A model generated the notes under the pieces. That model did no database searches and was not told the DNA's origin. It saw only the letters and a program-made list of their open reading frames with translations. A stretch of DNA of 64,000 nt from G963668435 sp963668435 (GTDB lineage: Bacteria; Latescibacterota; Latescibacteria; Latescibacterales; Latescibacteraceae). The stretch is from the NCBI GenBank assembly GCA_963668435.2, contig CAXXSC010000006.1, forward strand, positions 806,001 through 870,000, given 5' to 3'. Below, piece by piece: positions 51,397-60,338 of this stretch. The position numbers and the translations under genes were made by a program. How positions within the stretch are numbered: position 1 is the stretch's first letter; every line of letters begins with the position of its first letter.

Positions 51397-54300
51397 TCAT
51401 TTCCCCGGGGCGACAGGTTTCAGGATATAGCGGTAGCTGTAGTCCTCCGGGAAAAGCGCGTACTGCTTGTGGGGACGGGCGCCCCAGCTGTTGTCGCCGC
51501 CGACACCGGTCTGTTTGTAGTCGAGGTTGGCATAGACCTCAGGCTGCCATACCAAATCATAGGTATGACCCGCGGCCTCGAGCATCGGGGTGGGGTAGTG
51601 ACGGGCGCTGACAGAAAGCAGCGGGCAGCCGAGCGCCTCGATACCGAACCCGGCCTCGTTGGTGAGACGGAGACGGCGGACATCGGTCTTGTTGGCGTTC
51701 TCCTGCGGGCGGACATAGGGCGTGTACTGCTCCTGCACTGTGCCGCGCCAGAGTCCCACACGGTAGCCGGTCTTGCGGTCCTGATAGTTCTCGGCGGGGC
51801 CGCGGCCGAACCACTCCATATTATCGAAACCCTCGGGCATCACCATATTCATGCCGAAACGCGGGAGCTCCGGGAGTTCGCGCTCGCCGGGCGTGAAAGC
51901 GGCCTCGACAGCGACTGTGCCTGCGGCATCGACCGTGTAGGAGACAGTCTCCGTGCTGGCGACTGCGGGAAGGCTGTACTCGAATGTCACACGCACACTG
52001 CCGTCGCCAAGGCTTTCGGCGGCGGACTTGGTGACAATGCGTGAGGAACCGGCATCGCGCCACATGGCAAGGCGGTTCTGCATCCCGTTGCCGTAATCGT
52101 TGTCGAGCGGCGCGCGCCAGAAATCGGGTGACGGGCCCTGCTCGATCAGGTCGATATGGTGGTAGACAAAACGGTCCATCGTGCCTGTCCTGCGGTCGAA
52201 ACTGATCGCGAAATCACTGCCCTCGATCTGGAACCAGAACTTGCCGGAGGACAGCGCCGGGGCAGGCAGGCCGGAGAGATCGGACGCGGGCAACGCCGGG
52301 ACATCATAGGCCAGCGCGAACTGTTCGAACGCCATCTCGCTGCCTTTGGGAACGAGGGAGATGTTCTCTTTTGTGATGAACGAAAGAGTGATATGGTATT
52401 CTGCGCCAGGGTTAAGTTCCGGTTTTTTCAGCGGGATACGGATTTCTCCGGTCTCCTGCGGCGCGACAGCGGGAGTCTCGATCGTGCCGGACTGTATGAC
52501 GATGCCGTTCTCGGCGAGTTCCCAGCGGCAGTCATAGATGCCGAGGTCGACGAAATCGTGCATGTTCCTGAGCTCGAAACGTCCCTTGAGCGGGTCGAGT
52601 GCTTTCACTTTCACATACTGGTAGACTTTCTTGACCTCGACCAGCGAGGGGTGCGGCGTGCGGTCGGGGAACACGAGGCCGTTGCAGCAGAAATTGCCGT
52701 CGTTGGGCTCATCACCGTAATCGCCGCCGAACGCCCAGAATTCGCGCCCGTCCTTATAGGTCTCGCGAAGGCCCTGATCGACCCAGTCCCAGATGAAACC
52801 GCCCTGAAGCACCGGGTATTTTTCGATAACATCCCAGTAATCCTGCAGGTTGCCGACCGAATTGCCCATTGCGTGGGCGTACTCACAGAGAATGTAGGGG
52901 CGTGTCTGCGGCTTCTCGGCGTATTTCCTAAGGCCATCGATGCCCATGTACATGATGCTGACCATGTCGATGTGCTCACGTTCGAGGGCGCGCTCGTAAT
53001 GGACAGGCCGCGAGGGATCGCGATGGTGTATCCACTCGCTGCATTTCACGAAATTGACACCATCACCCGACTCGTTGCCCATGCTCCAGATAACGATCGA
53101 GGGGTGGTTCTTGTCGCGCTCGACCATGCGCCGGATGCGTTCTATATGGGCCTCGAACCACTCAGGCTTGTTACCGAGCGTGTGGTCGGGATGGTAGCCC
53201 ATGCCGTGAGTCTCTATATTTGCCTCGTCGATCAGATAGATACCGTACTTGTCGCAGAGATCGTACCAGCGCGGATCGTTGGGATAGTGGCAGGTCCTGA
53301 CCGCGTTGATGTTGTGCAGTTTCATGAGCCGGATATCCTCGATCATGGACTCGGTGGAGAGCGTGCGCCCGTGGTCGGGATCGTGCTCGTGACGGTTCAC
53401 GCCCTTGAAAAGCACAGCCTTGCCGTTGACCAGAAGCTGTCCGCCGCTGACCACGACCTTGCGGAAACCGACATTTGTGCGCTCGACCTCGATCACCTCG
53501 CCCGACGGGTTCCTCAGGGTGAGGAGGAGGGTGTAGAGGTTCGGCGTTTCGGCGGTCCATTTGGCCGGGTTCGCGATGTCTTTCGAGAATGTGACCTGGG
53601 CATTGTCGCCGCTCACCGCCACTGTTTTAGCCACCGGCTCGAACACGGGCGCAAGCTCGCTGTCAAGAAGGCTGAGCTCGACCGAGTAATTGCCTTTCGC
53701 GTTGCGGGCATAGCGGCTCAGGCTGACATCCACGGTCAGCGCGGCATCCCTGTATTGGTCATCGAGGTCGGTTTTCACCTCGAAATCGCGCATGTGCACC
53801 GCGGGCGTCGAGAACAGGAAAACATCCCGGAAAATGCCCGACAGCCGCCAGAAATCCTGATCCTCCATATAGGAACCGTCGCACCAGCGGTAGACCTCGC
53901 AGGCCAGCACGTTTTCGCCCTTCTTGAGGTATTTCGTGACATCGAACTCAGCGGGGGTCTTGCTGCCCTGGCTGTAACCGACCTCCTTGCCGTTGATCCA
54001 CAGGTACATCGCCGATTTCACGCCCTCGAAATGCAGAAAGACCTCGCGGCCGTCCCAATCCTCCGGCACAGTGAAACCGGTGCGGTAGGAGCCCACGGGA
54101 TTCCAGTCATGCCCGATGAACGGCGGGTTTTTCTCGAACGGATAGGTGATATTCGAGTAGATCGGGATGCCGTAACCCTCAAGTTCCCAGCAGGACGGCA
54201 CCGGGATAGTATCCCAGCCGCTGACATCATAGGAGGGCTTGTAGAAGTCCGTGGGACGGTCTGCCGGTTTACGCACCCAGTTGAATTTCCAGTCACCGTT

Positions 54301-54501
54301 CAGCAGTTTCACGAAAGGCGAATCGTTGCGCACGTTCGCGATGGCCTCGCGTTCGTTGGCGTAGGGTGTCAGGGTCGCGTGCGGCATCTCCTTGTTCCGC
54401 GCGAAAACGGTCTGGTCCTCCCAGTCATTGGCGGCAATCGCCTGTGCCGCGAAAGCCGCCAGAACAATCGCCGCGCCGAAAAGTATCTTTCCCGTATTCA
54501 T
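51397..54501 (-). CDS. Beta-galactosidase family glycoside hydrolase (GH2, LacZ-like), exported
   Basis: A 1034-residue enzyme, close in length to E. coli LacZ. GGGAGGAACC precedes the start; a signal peptide ends near AIA-AND, so it is periplasmic or secreted. Order of domains: jelly-roll sugar-binding domain (about 45-220, NGDWKFNWVRKP, VPSCWELEGYG), immunoglobulin-like domain (about 222-335), TIM barrel (about 335-625), second Ig-like domain, and the C-terminal Bgal_small_N domain (about 755-1030, SSGKFWFQIEGSDFAI). The acid/base Glu477 lies in SMGNESGDG and the nucleophile Glu540 in LCEYAHAMGNS. It should cleave terminal beta-galactosides from oligosaccharides or glycans. With the GH20 enzyme at 159 it points to glycan breakdown. 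No sugar transporter is adjacent. Confidence 0.94.
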   Translation of the reverse strand: MNTGKILFGAAIVLAAFAAQAIAANDWEDQTVFARNKEMPHATLTPYANEREAIANVRNDSPFVKLLNGDWKFNWVRKPADRPTDFYKPSYDVSGWDTIPVPSCWELEGYGIPIYSNITYPFEKNPPFIGHDWNPVGSYRTGFTVPEDWDGREVFLHFEGVKSAMYLWINGKEVGYSQGSKTPAEFDVTKYLKKGENVLACEVYRWCDGSYMEDQDFWRLSGIFRDVFLFSTPAVHMRDFEVKTDLDDQYRDAALTVDVSLSRYARNAKGNYSVELSLLDSELAPVFEPVAKTVAVSGDNAQVTFSKDIANPAKWTAETPNLYTLLLTLRNPSGEVIEVERTNVGFRKVVVSGGQLLVNGKAVLFKGVNRHEHDPDHGRTLSTESMIEDIRLMKLHNINAVRTCHYPNDPRWYDLCDKYGIYLIDEANIETHGMGYHPDHTLGNKPEWFEAHIERIRRMVERDKNHPSIVIWSMGNESGDGVNFVKCSEWIHHRDPSRPVHYERALEREHIDMVSIMYMGIDGLRKYAEKPQTRPYILCEYAHAMGNSVGNLQDYWDVIEKYPVLQGGFIWDWVDQGLRETYKDGREFWAFGGDYGDEPNDGNFCCNGLVFPDRTPHPSLVEVKKVYQYVKVKALDPLKGRFELRNMHDFVDLGIYDCRWELAENGIVIQSGTIETPAVAPQETGEIRIPLKKPELNPGAEYHITLSFITKENISLVPKGSEMAFEQFALAYDVPALPASDLSGLPAPALSSGKFWFQIEGSDFAISFDRRTGTMDRFVYHHIDLIEQGPSPDFWRAPLDNDYGNGMQNRLAMWRDAGSSRIVTKSAAESLGDGSVRVTFEYSLPAVASTETVSYTVDAAGTVAVEAAFTPGERELPELPRFGMNMVMPEGFDNMEWFGRGPAENYQDRKTGYRVGLWRGTVQEQYTPYVRPQENANKTDVRRLRLTNEAGFGIEALGCPLLSVSARHYPTPMLEAAGHTYDLVWQPEVYANLDYKQTGVGGDNSWGARPHKQYALFPEDYSYRYILKPVAPGK

Positions 54502-54599
54502 GGTTCCTCCCTATGACAAATGTGCCGTTGTTATCGTTTCTTCCAAGATACAGCGAAATCGCGGGGAAGGAAAGGCAGATTACGTTGGATTGAATCAGA

Positions 54600-55620
54600 G
54601 ATCTGAGTGGATTAAGGACTGAACTGATTGACTGAGCTTACGGACTTACGGATTTACGGACCTGTCCGGTCTTGCGACCGGACAGTGGATGTCATTGGAG
54701 GAACCATCATTTGATGGTTCCTCCAAGCCCCCTCCGCAAAGGGCCAGCGGGCCCTTTATATTTCAGATGGGGATGTGCCATTTGATTCGCTGTACGATGC
54801 TGCGTCATCGTACGCTAACTGGTGAGATCAGCGGGGAAATAATCAACGCAAAGGTGCGGAGAAAAGGTAGTTCAAGGCTCAAAGATCAAGGGAAAAAGAA
54901 GCCCCCTTCCTGTCACTTCGTGACATCCTTCACCCAGAGAGGGCAGGCATCGGCTGTTGCTATATTTAAAAACATGGCACAGCTTAGTCTTTGCACCCCT
55001 CCCCCTCCTCTGGGGGGAAGGGGCCGGGGGTTAGGGGGCTTTTTCCATCATTCTTTTATCATTTAATCATCGCCATCAGCGGGGGTCGGCGGCCCCTTTT
55101 TATTTCTGATAGTGCCGTGCAAACTGATTCGCTGTTGTCGCTGCGACGACAACGCTGGGCATCTGCGGATGCTTTATATTTCTGATAGGGGAGTGCAGAG
55201 TGAATCGCTGTACGATGCTGTGCCATCGTACGCTGGCTTGTGGGATCATGATCAGCGGGAAAACCCCCTGTCGTTTCACGACATCCCCCTATAAAGGGGG
55301 ATAGCCTGCGGCGCGTTGTATTGTGCTGTTTTTGAGTCTTTTGTCGCGACCTGCCACGCCGTAGCTTTAGCGAAGGCTGGAGCGACTGCTCCCCTCTTTC
55401 AGGGGGGACACGGCGAAGCCGAGGGGGGTATCTTCCCATCATTCTTTTATCATTTAATCATCGTCATCAGCGGTTCAAACAGTCTTTCCCGGTGATCCCA
55501 CAGGCCAGCGTTGTCGTCGCAGCGACAACAGCGTTTCACTCTGCACATACCTATAGCATCCGCCGATGCAAAAGGGGCCGCCGCCCCCGCCGATGCCCAG
55601 CGGCATTGACACGTGAGTGC
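54600..55620. repeat. Large multi-hairpin repeat island (family 1) with one complete unit
   Basis: The 1.18-kb gap is almost all repeats. A complete plus unit: hairpin C 54662-54685 (CTGTCCGGTC-TTGC-GACCGGACAG), D 54697-54724 (GGAGGAACCATCA arm), A GGGCC-AGCG-GGCCC (54741-54754), B TACGATG-C-TGCG-T-CATCGTA (54793-54812). Further B hairpins are at 55135-55152 (TTGTCG stem), 55211-55230 (TACGATG stem) and, inverted, 55511-55528. A CCCCCTGTCGTTTCACGACATCCCCC-type element is at about 55265-55305, and a GGGGGGACACGGCGAAGCCG element near 55400. Confidence 0.83.
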
Positions 55621-55677
55621 CGGTACATTATAATGAGTGTAATTGTAGGATTTCAGCATATCTCAGCCGGAGGGAAC

Positions 55678-56574
55678 ATGCATCGCAGAACGTTTTTTCG
55701 AAATGCCGTAAGCGCCGCGGGCCTGCCGTTCATAATGGCTTTTGCCGCGTGCCCGGCGACTGCCGCAGATGACAGCGGGGGAGTGTCAGAACTCATCGCT
55801 CCGGGCGCGAAAATCGTGAAAATCGCAAGCGGTTTCACCTGGGCGGAGGGCCCGGCGGAGACTGCCGACGGTGCCATTTATTTCACGGACAACCGCGAGG
55901 ACAAGGTGCATGTCATCCGTCCCGACGGCCGTGTTGAGCTGTTTCTCGGGCCTGGGGAGGCGTGGAAAGCCAACGGCATGTTCGCCTGTCCGGACGGTTG
56001 CCTTGTGGTCTGCACCGGCGCGCCGAATGCGCTGGTCGAGATCGGGCTCAACGGCGGCAAGAACATCCTTGCCGACAGTGTGGACGGTCAGCCGTTCAAC
56101 GCGCCCAACGACTGCTGGGTCGCCCCGGACGGCGGCATTTATTTCACCGATCCCTACTGGGGCAGGGAGGAGGGCCGGAGCCGCATCCGTCATCTTTCAC
56201 CGGACGGCACAAAAGTGCGTAACGTGGCCTCCGACATGGTCCGCCCCAATGGCGTGGTGGGCTCGCCGGACGGCCGGACGCTTTATGTCAGCGACTGGAA
56301 CGAGAAGGTCACCTATGCCTACGATATCGGCAGGGACCGTGGTCTCTCGGGCCGTCGCCTGTTCGCGCCGGAGGGCGATGACGGCATGACTGTCGACGTG
56401 GCGGGCAATGTTTATCTCACCGGCAAGGTCGTGAGCATCTACCGTCCCGACGGGTCGAGAATCGGCGAGATCGAGGTCCCCGAAACACCGGCGAATGTCA
56501 TTTTCGCGGGCAAGGACAAGAAAACGCTGATAATCACCGCCCGCACCTCGGTCTACTCGCTCAAGATGCGCTGA
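55678..56574 (+). CDS. SMP-30/gluconolactonase-like protein with Tat signal
   Basis: A 298-residue protein. The start at 55678 is preferred because GGAGGGAAC precedes it and a twin-arginine signal opens there (HRRTFFRNAVSAAGLPF). The frame is open further upstream only because it crosses repeat sequence. The mature part is a six-bladed SMP-30 propeller with metal-ligand segments AEGPAETADGAIYFTD (Glu), NAPNDCWVAPDGGIYFTDP (Asn) and SDWNEKVTYAYD (Asp). Such enzymes hydrolyse sugar lactones. It is about half the length of the cupin/SMP-30 fusion at 18600 and shares its propeller type. It stands alone between repeat islands, so no pathway can be inferred. Confidence 0.88.
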   Translation: MHRRTFFRNAVSAAGLPFIMAFAACPATAADDSGGVSELIAPGAKIVKIASGFTWAEGPAETADGAIYFTDNREDKVHVIRPDGRVELFLGPGEAWKANGMFACPDGCLVVCTGAPNALVEIGLNGGKNILADSVDGQPFNAPNDCWVAPDGGIYFTDPYWGREEGRSRIRHLSPDGTKVRNVASDMVRPNGVVGSPDGRTLYVSDWNEKVTYAYDIGRDRGLSGRRLFAPEGDDGMTVDVAGNVYLTGKVVSIYRPDGSRIGEIEVPETPANVIFAGKDKKTLIITARTSVYSLKMR

Positions 56575-56639
56575 GACCGCCGCGCAAGACGGAACGGGAC
56601 GACTGCTTGAAAAGACTGCTTGAAGTGATTTACTGACCT

Positions 56640-57139
56640 GATTTCCCTGACCGAAGCGGACTGATCCGACTGCTTGAAAAGACTGAACTGATCTGACTGA
56701 ATCTGTCCGGTCTTGCGACTGAACAGTGTTTGTCGTCAGGAGTACCATCACTTGATGGTTCCCTGAAACCCCTCCGCAAGGTGCCGGCGGGCATCGGCGG
56801 ATGCTTTTTATTTCTGTGAGGGGTGTGCAGAGTGAGTCGCTGTTCGGCTCTACGAAGCCGAACGCTGGGCATCGGCGGATGCCTTTTATTTCTGATAGGG
56901 ATATGCAGATCGATTCGCTGTACGATGCTGCGCCATCGTACGCTGGCTGGTGGGTTCACCAGTATTTGCGGCGCTTTGTATTGTGCTGTTTTTGGGTCTT
57001 TTGTCGCGACCTGCCACGCCGTAGCTTTAGCGAAGGCTGGAGCGACCGCCCCCCTTTTTCAGGGGGGACACGGCGAAGCCGAGGGGGGTATCTTTCAATC
57101 ATCGTTAATCATTTTATCACAGAAATCAGTGGTTCAGAC
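56640..57139 (+). repeat. Multi-hairpin repeat island (family 1) interrupted by an IS
   Basis: Hairpin C 56703-56726 (one arm mutated), D at about 56740-56764, A GCATC-GGCG-GATGC (56791-56804), B TTCGGCT-C-TACG-A-AGCCGAA (56843-56862), another identical A (56869-56882) and B TACGATG-C-TGCG-C-CATCGTA (56921-56940). The CCCCCTTTTTCAGGGGGG and GGCGAAGCCG element and the AT-rich tail follow. The tail ends in GGTTCAGAC, where the IS is inserted, as at 32732. Confidence 0.85.
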
Positions 57140-58427
57140 CAGTAGTGTCCGGTTAGGTTTTAGCGAATAGATGCTGTTTATTGCTCCTTTGCTCTTGTTG
57201 AGCATCATCGAAAAAGCCTCGAGCCTCGTTTTGGATATTAATTCGTAATTCTCGGGCTCTTTTGATAGAGACTTTTTCATTATATTCTTCATGACAATAA
57301 ATTGCTAACAGGAGGTAAGTAATAAGCCCGGCAAGCATTTGGACCTTCAAGCCATATTCACTGCGCGCGATGATATGATAGACTTTCAGATGCCGTTTCC
57401 ACCAGGCAAAGAATCGTTCAATATCCCAGCGCAGCCTGAATGCAGCGGCGATTTGTTCCGCCGAGAGGTCGAAGCGGTCAGTTGCGATCCAGTACTCCTG
57501 GTTCAAGATGCGGTAAGCGACAACCCTGACTTCACGTTCCGTCTGGTTAATGGCATCAATACCAAGCAGTACAGTAGCATCATAGAAGATCATGCTATCC
57601 GTGTCGATGTCATGGGTTTGCAGAACTGTTTTTCGGGCATTGGCCTTAATACGGCAAATAAAATGCTTTTTTATCCTTTTGCCAGCGGTCAAAGCCCTCG
57701 TGTGTCAGGTAACCTCGGTCCATGATTCCGGTTTGTCCCGGCTTGAGTATCTGATCGACATAGAGACGCTCATTGCTGTTGCCCTCTGCCAGAAAGAGTT
57801 TTTCCGGTATGCCATAGTTGAGATCGAAGCCGAGATGCACCTTTGCCTTGTTCTTGGTGGCCGTGTATTCCGCCCAATGCATGGAAAGAACCGCATCGAC
57901 AAGCGAACCATCGATGGCAACGAGATCACCGTACTCCGTATGTTTCGCCGGTAATGTATTCGCCGCCTGAGCATGAAGCTCGGTAAAAACATGGAGCAAT
58001 TGCTCAAGACCGCGACTGTTTATAGCTTCAAAAAAACTGCTCTTCTTGATGCCGTTTTTCGGCGCGATAACTTCACGTGCAAACGTATCTTGTTCAAGAA
58101 CTTGCAGTAAGTGGCGGCCCGACTTGAACTCATTGAGATGGAAATATATCAAGCCATCGAGCTGTTCTTCAAAACTCATTTGCAATGGTCTGTTACCTCG
58201 TGATTTCAGATCAGGTGTGGCCGCAAGAGCTGTGCATAATGGCTGCCTAAATCGTTTGTACGAGCGTAGCGCGCGTTTTTTGATTCGTTTGTTCTTAAGC
58301 GGTAACATCTTCGCAAACCCTTGTCAATTAAGGTTTTTGCGAAATTGTATCGCCTTATGCTAATGTTGATATGTCAAGCTCTTTTTCGTTTTAAAACTGT
58401 AAGCTAATTTCTAACCGGACACTACTG
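57140..58427 (-). mobile_element. IS4-family insertion sequence, copy 2 (frameshifted)
   Basis: A 1288-bp element, one base longer than copy 1 at 32733 and in the opposite orientation. The same terminal repeat CAGTAGTGTCCGGTTAG is present, flanked by GGTTCAGAC on both sides (57131-57139 and 58428-58436). Both copies therefore have the same 9-bp target sequence, which belongs to the repeat tail. Confidence 0.93.
57153..58308 (-). pseudogene. IS4-family transposase, inactivated by a +1 frameshift
   Basis: The two open parts match the N- and C-terminal portions of the intact transposase at 32852 without visible substitutions. They are separated by one extra base: a run of six T on the plus strand (57667-57672) where copy 1 has five A at 33488-33492. 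The change falls just after the second catalytic Asp (GIMDRGYLTHEGFDRWQKDKK), so the Glu is lost from the first product. To restore the frame a ribosome would have to skip one base; the sequence is not a standard -1 slippery site, so it is best called a pseudogene. A homopolymer sequencing error is also possible. Confidence 0.85.
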
Positions 58428-58621
58428 GGTTCAGACCAGTCTATCTTTTATCCGCGTCTTTGCGCCTCTGCGGTGAACCCCTCCCTAGCTTTCCCTTGTG
58501 TTTTTTTGTGCCTTTTCGTGGCTATTTATTTCTTTCAATCCCCGTCCATCCGTTCTATCCGTGGAATCCGTGTTCCATTTTCTCCTGTCTTTTCTCTGTT
58601 TTCCATTATTTTAAAAAACAC

Positions 58622-58650
58622 TTGACTATTATTACGACCATCGTTATATT
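58622..58650 (+). promoter_or_regulatory. Sigma70-like promoter of the marR-type gene
   Basis: TTGACT (58622-58627) and TATATT (58645-58650) are separated by 17 bases. Transcription would begin about 58657, five bases before the ATG at 58662. No ribosome site is present, so the message would be almost leaderless. Confidence 0.55.
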
Positions 58651-58661
58651 CGTCTCTCGTT

Positions 58662-59114
58662 ATGAATGACGGCCGCTTACATACTCAGATCGAGCAGTTC
58701 GATAAGGCGTTCCACGCGTTCTGGCGCGGTGTCCTTTTTCTGGGCACACAGGCCTCTTTTGACACATTCAAGGGCCTGGGCTTTCTCGATATGCAGCTCA
58801 TCTATATCGCCCAGCAGAGACCGGACGCGATCTTGAAGGAGATACGGGATTACCTGAAAATCCCCCAGACGACACTCTCCAGCGCCATCGCCCGTCTGGA
58901 AAAAAAAGGCTTGCTGAAACGTGTTATCAACAACAGGGACATGCGGTCGTTTTCCCTTGAAATTACCGATCAGGGGGAGCAGGTCCTGGGAGAGCACAAG
59001 AAAAACGATTATGAACAGGCCAAAAGCATCCTGAGTTTCCTGGATGAGGACGAGCGCGACGATTTCATCAGGCTGATGGCGAAAGTGGCCGGAAAAATGG
59101 AGGCGATCATATAA
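58662..59114 (+). CDS. MarR-family transcriptional regulator
   Basis: A 150-residue winged-helix regulator. The layout fits MarR: N-terminal dimerisation helices (about 5-45), a winged helix (about 48-110) with recognition helix IPQTTLSSAIARLEKKGLL and wing INNRDMRSFSLEITDQGEQV, and a C-terminal helix. These act as dimers, usually repressing their own and adjacent genes until a small ligand binds. No Shine-Dalgarno sequence is present; the ATG lies about 12 bases after a -10-like box, suggesting a near-leaderless transcript. A methyltransferase gene follows in the same direction, which may be its target; this is inference. Confidence 0.88.
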   Translation: MNDGRLHTQIEQFDKAFHAFWRGVLFLGTQASFDTFKGLGFLDMQLIYIAQQRPDAILKEIRDYLKIPQTTLSSAIARLEKKGLLKRVINNRDMRSFSLEITDQGEQVLGEHKKNDYEQAKSILSFLDEDERDDFIRLMAKVAGKMEAII

Positions 59115-59282
59115 TCGAAAGAATCTCACGAAATTTTCATCGGGTAGAGGTCAAATAAATTTTTTTAGCCATTTTGTACGATGTTCGTAGTTAATTGTGT
59201 TCGATATAATACCAAATATCACTATCATTCGACAACATGCCCGGATATATTGTAGTATCCGGCGGAAAAGAAGGTGCCTGCG

Positions 59283-59933
59283 ATGAATACCGTTATGGAT
59301 GCTCAAGCAACGGAACGTAATAGCAGGAAAAACACACACTCGATCACTGCAAATGAGGTTGTTATGCCGGAAGAACACTGCCATGTCTGCCCGGTCTGGG
59401 TCGGCTACCTTCTCGCCAGCCCGATCCGCCGCCTTTTCGAGAAACCCGAAAAAATCCTCGCGCCCTTTGTCGGTAAGGGCATGACCGTTCTCGATGTCGG
59501 AAGTGCCATGGGCTTTTTCAGCCTGCCGATGGCCTCGATGGTCGGTGACAGCGGACATGTGATCTGCCTCGACATCCAGGAGAAAATGCTCGCCAATCTC
59601 ATGAAACGGGCGTCGAAAAAGGGTCTCGCGAACCGTATCGAACCCCGTCTCACCGGCTCCGGCGGCATGGGGCTCGAGGATCTCACTGGGAAAGTCGATT
59701 TCGCGCTGGCCTCGGCGGTGCTCCATGAACTTCCCTCGCAGGAGACATTCTTTGCGGAGCTGTTCAGCGCCATGAAAGCGGGCGGGAAAGTCCTCGCCGC
59801 AGAGCCGAAAGGCCATGTGGACGGGGCGGCATTCGCGCGCTCACTGGATTTCGCCAGGGCCGCCGGATTCGAGGTGGAAAGCGAGAGTGTCGGGCGTCGT
59901 ACACGCGATGCCGTGCTTGTCAGAAAGCCGTAG
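59283..59933 (+). CDS. Class I SAM-dependent methyltransferase
   Basis: A 216-residue protein. ATG 59283 is preferred to a GTG at 59274, with AAGGTG seven bases upstream. Motif I is MTVLDVGSAMGFFSLPMA (about residues 67-84), motif II lies at GHVICLDIQEKML (Asp binding the SAM ribose), and later strands are DFALASAVLHELP and GGKVLAAEPKGHV. The N-terminal HCHVCPVWVGYLLASPIRRL, with two Cys, is typical of a subfamily seen in anaerobes and archaea whose substrate is not known. It lies 168 bp after the MarR gene, so a ligand-controlled detoxification pair is plausible. Confidence 0.86.
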   Translation: MNTVMDAQATERNSRKNTHSITANEVVMPEEHCHVCPVWVGYLLASPIRRLFEKPEKILAPFVGKGMTVLDVGSAMGFFSLPMASMVGDSGHVICLDIQEKMLANLMKRASKKGLANRIEPRLTGSGGMGLEDLTGKVDFALASAVLHELPSQETFFAELFSAMKAGGKVLAAEPKGHVDGAAFARSLDFARAAGFEVESESVGRRTRDAVLVRKP

Positions 59934-59939
59934 TAAATG

Positions 59940-60300
59940 AGTAAAGATTCACCGCAGAGGCGCAAAGACGCGGATTAAGATAGATTAAAGATCAAAGAGT
60001 GACTGACATTTTGCCACAATCAGCGCCGCAGGCTTTCCCCCTCTAAAGGGGGATGTCGTGAAACGACAGGGGGTTATGCTATTTTTATTCTTGTGCCTTT
60101 TTGTGGCTAATTGTCTTTTTCGCTGATCGCACAATCCAGCGTTCAGCCTCGCAGGGCTGAACAGCGATCCAATCTGCACACCCCTCGCAGACCAAAAAGT
60201 GCCCTCGGCACCTTGCGGAGGGGTTTCAGGGGAACCATCAAGTGATGGTGCCCCTGATGACCAACAACTGTTCGGTCGGAACGACCGGACAGATTCAGTA
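59940..60300 (-). repeat. Complete multi-hairpin repeat unit (family 1), minus orientation
   Basis: The 405-bp gap opens with ATTCACCGCAGAGGCGCAAA and the GGGGGATGTCGTGAAACGAC element. Then hairpin B 60142-60161 (TTCAGCC/GGCTGAA), A GTGCC-CTC-GGCAC (60199-60211), D GGGGAACCATCA/TGATGGTGCCCC (60229-60254) and C CTGTTCGGTC/GACCGGACAG (60268-60292). The stem of A equals that of the unit at 44471, although hairpins C, D and B differ between the two. Confidence 0.83.
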
Positions 60301-60338
60301 AGTCAGTAAATCAGCCGATTTCGGCAGGGAGGCGGAAC

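Noticed and set aside
52156..54516. 786-codon plus-strand open frame opposite the beta-galactosidase gene
   Set aside because: It is a shadow of the GH2 gene caused by GC-rich codon use; the minus-strand protein has full family motifs, and the shadow has none.
32472..57170. Open frames inside the repeat islands with recurring peptides such as LFGSTKPNAG, YDAAPSYAG and FGVSPPNAG
   Set aside because: The recurrence comes from translating hairpin B and its flanks; frame and orientation vary, and base changes keep the stem paired rather than the peptide.
57667..57672. Programmed frameshifting of the second IS transposase
   Set aside because: Copy 1 encodes the same protein in a single frame; the extra base would need a +1 skip and is not a standard -1 slippery site in the right phase.
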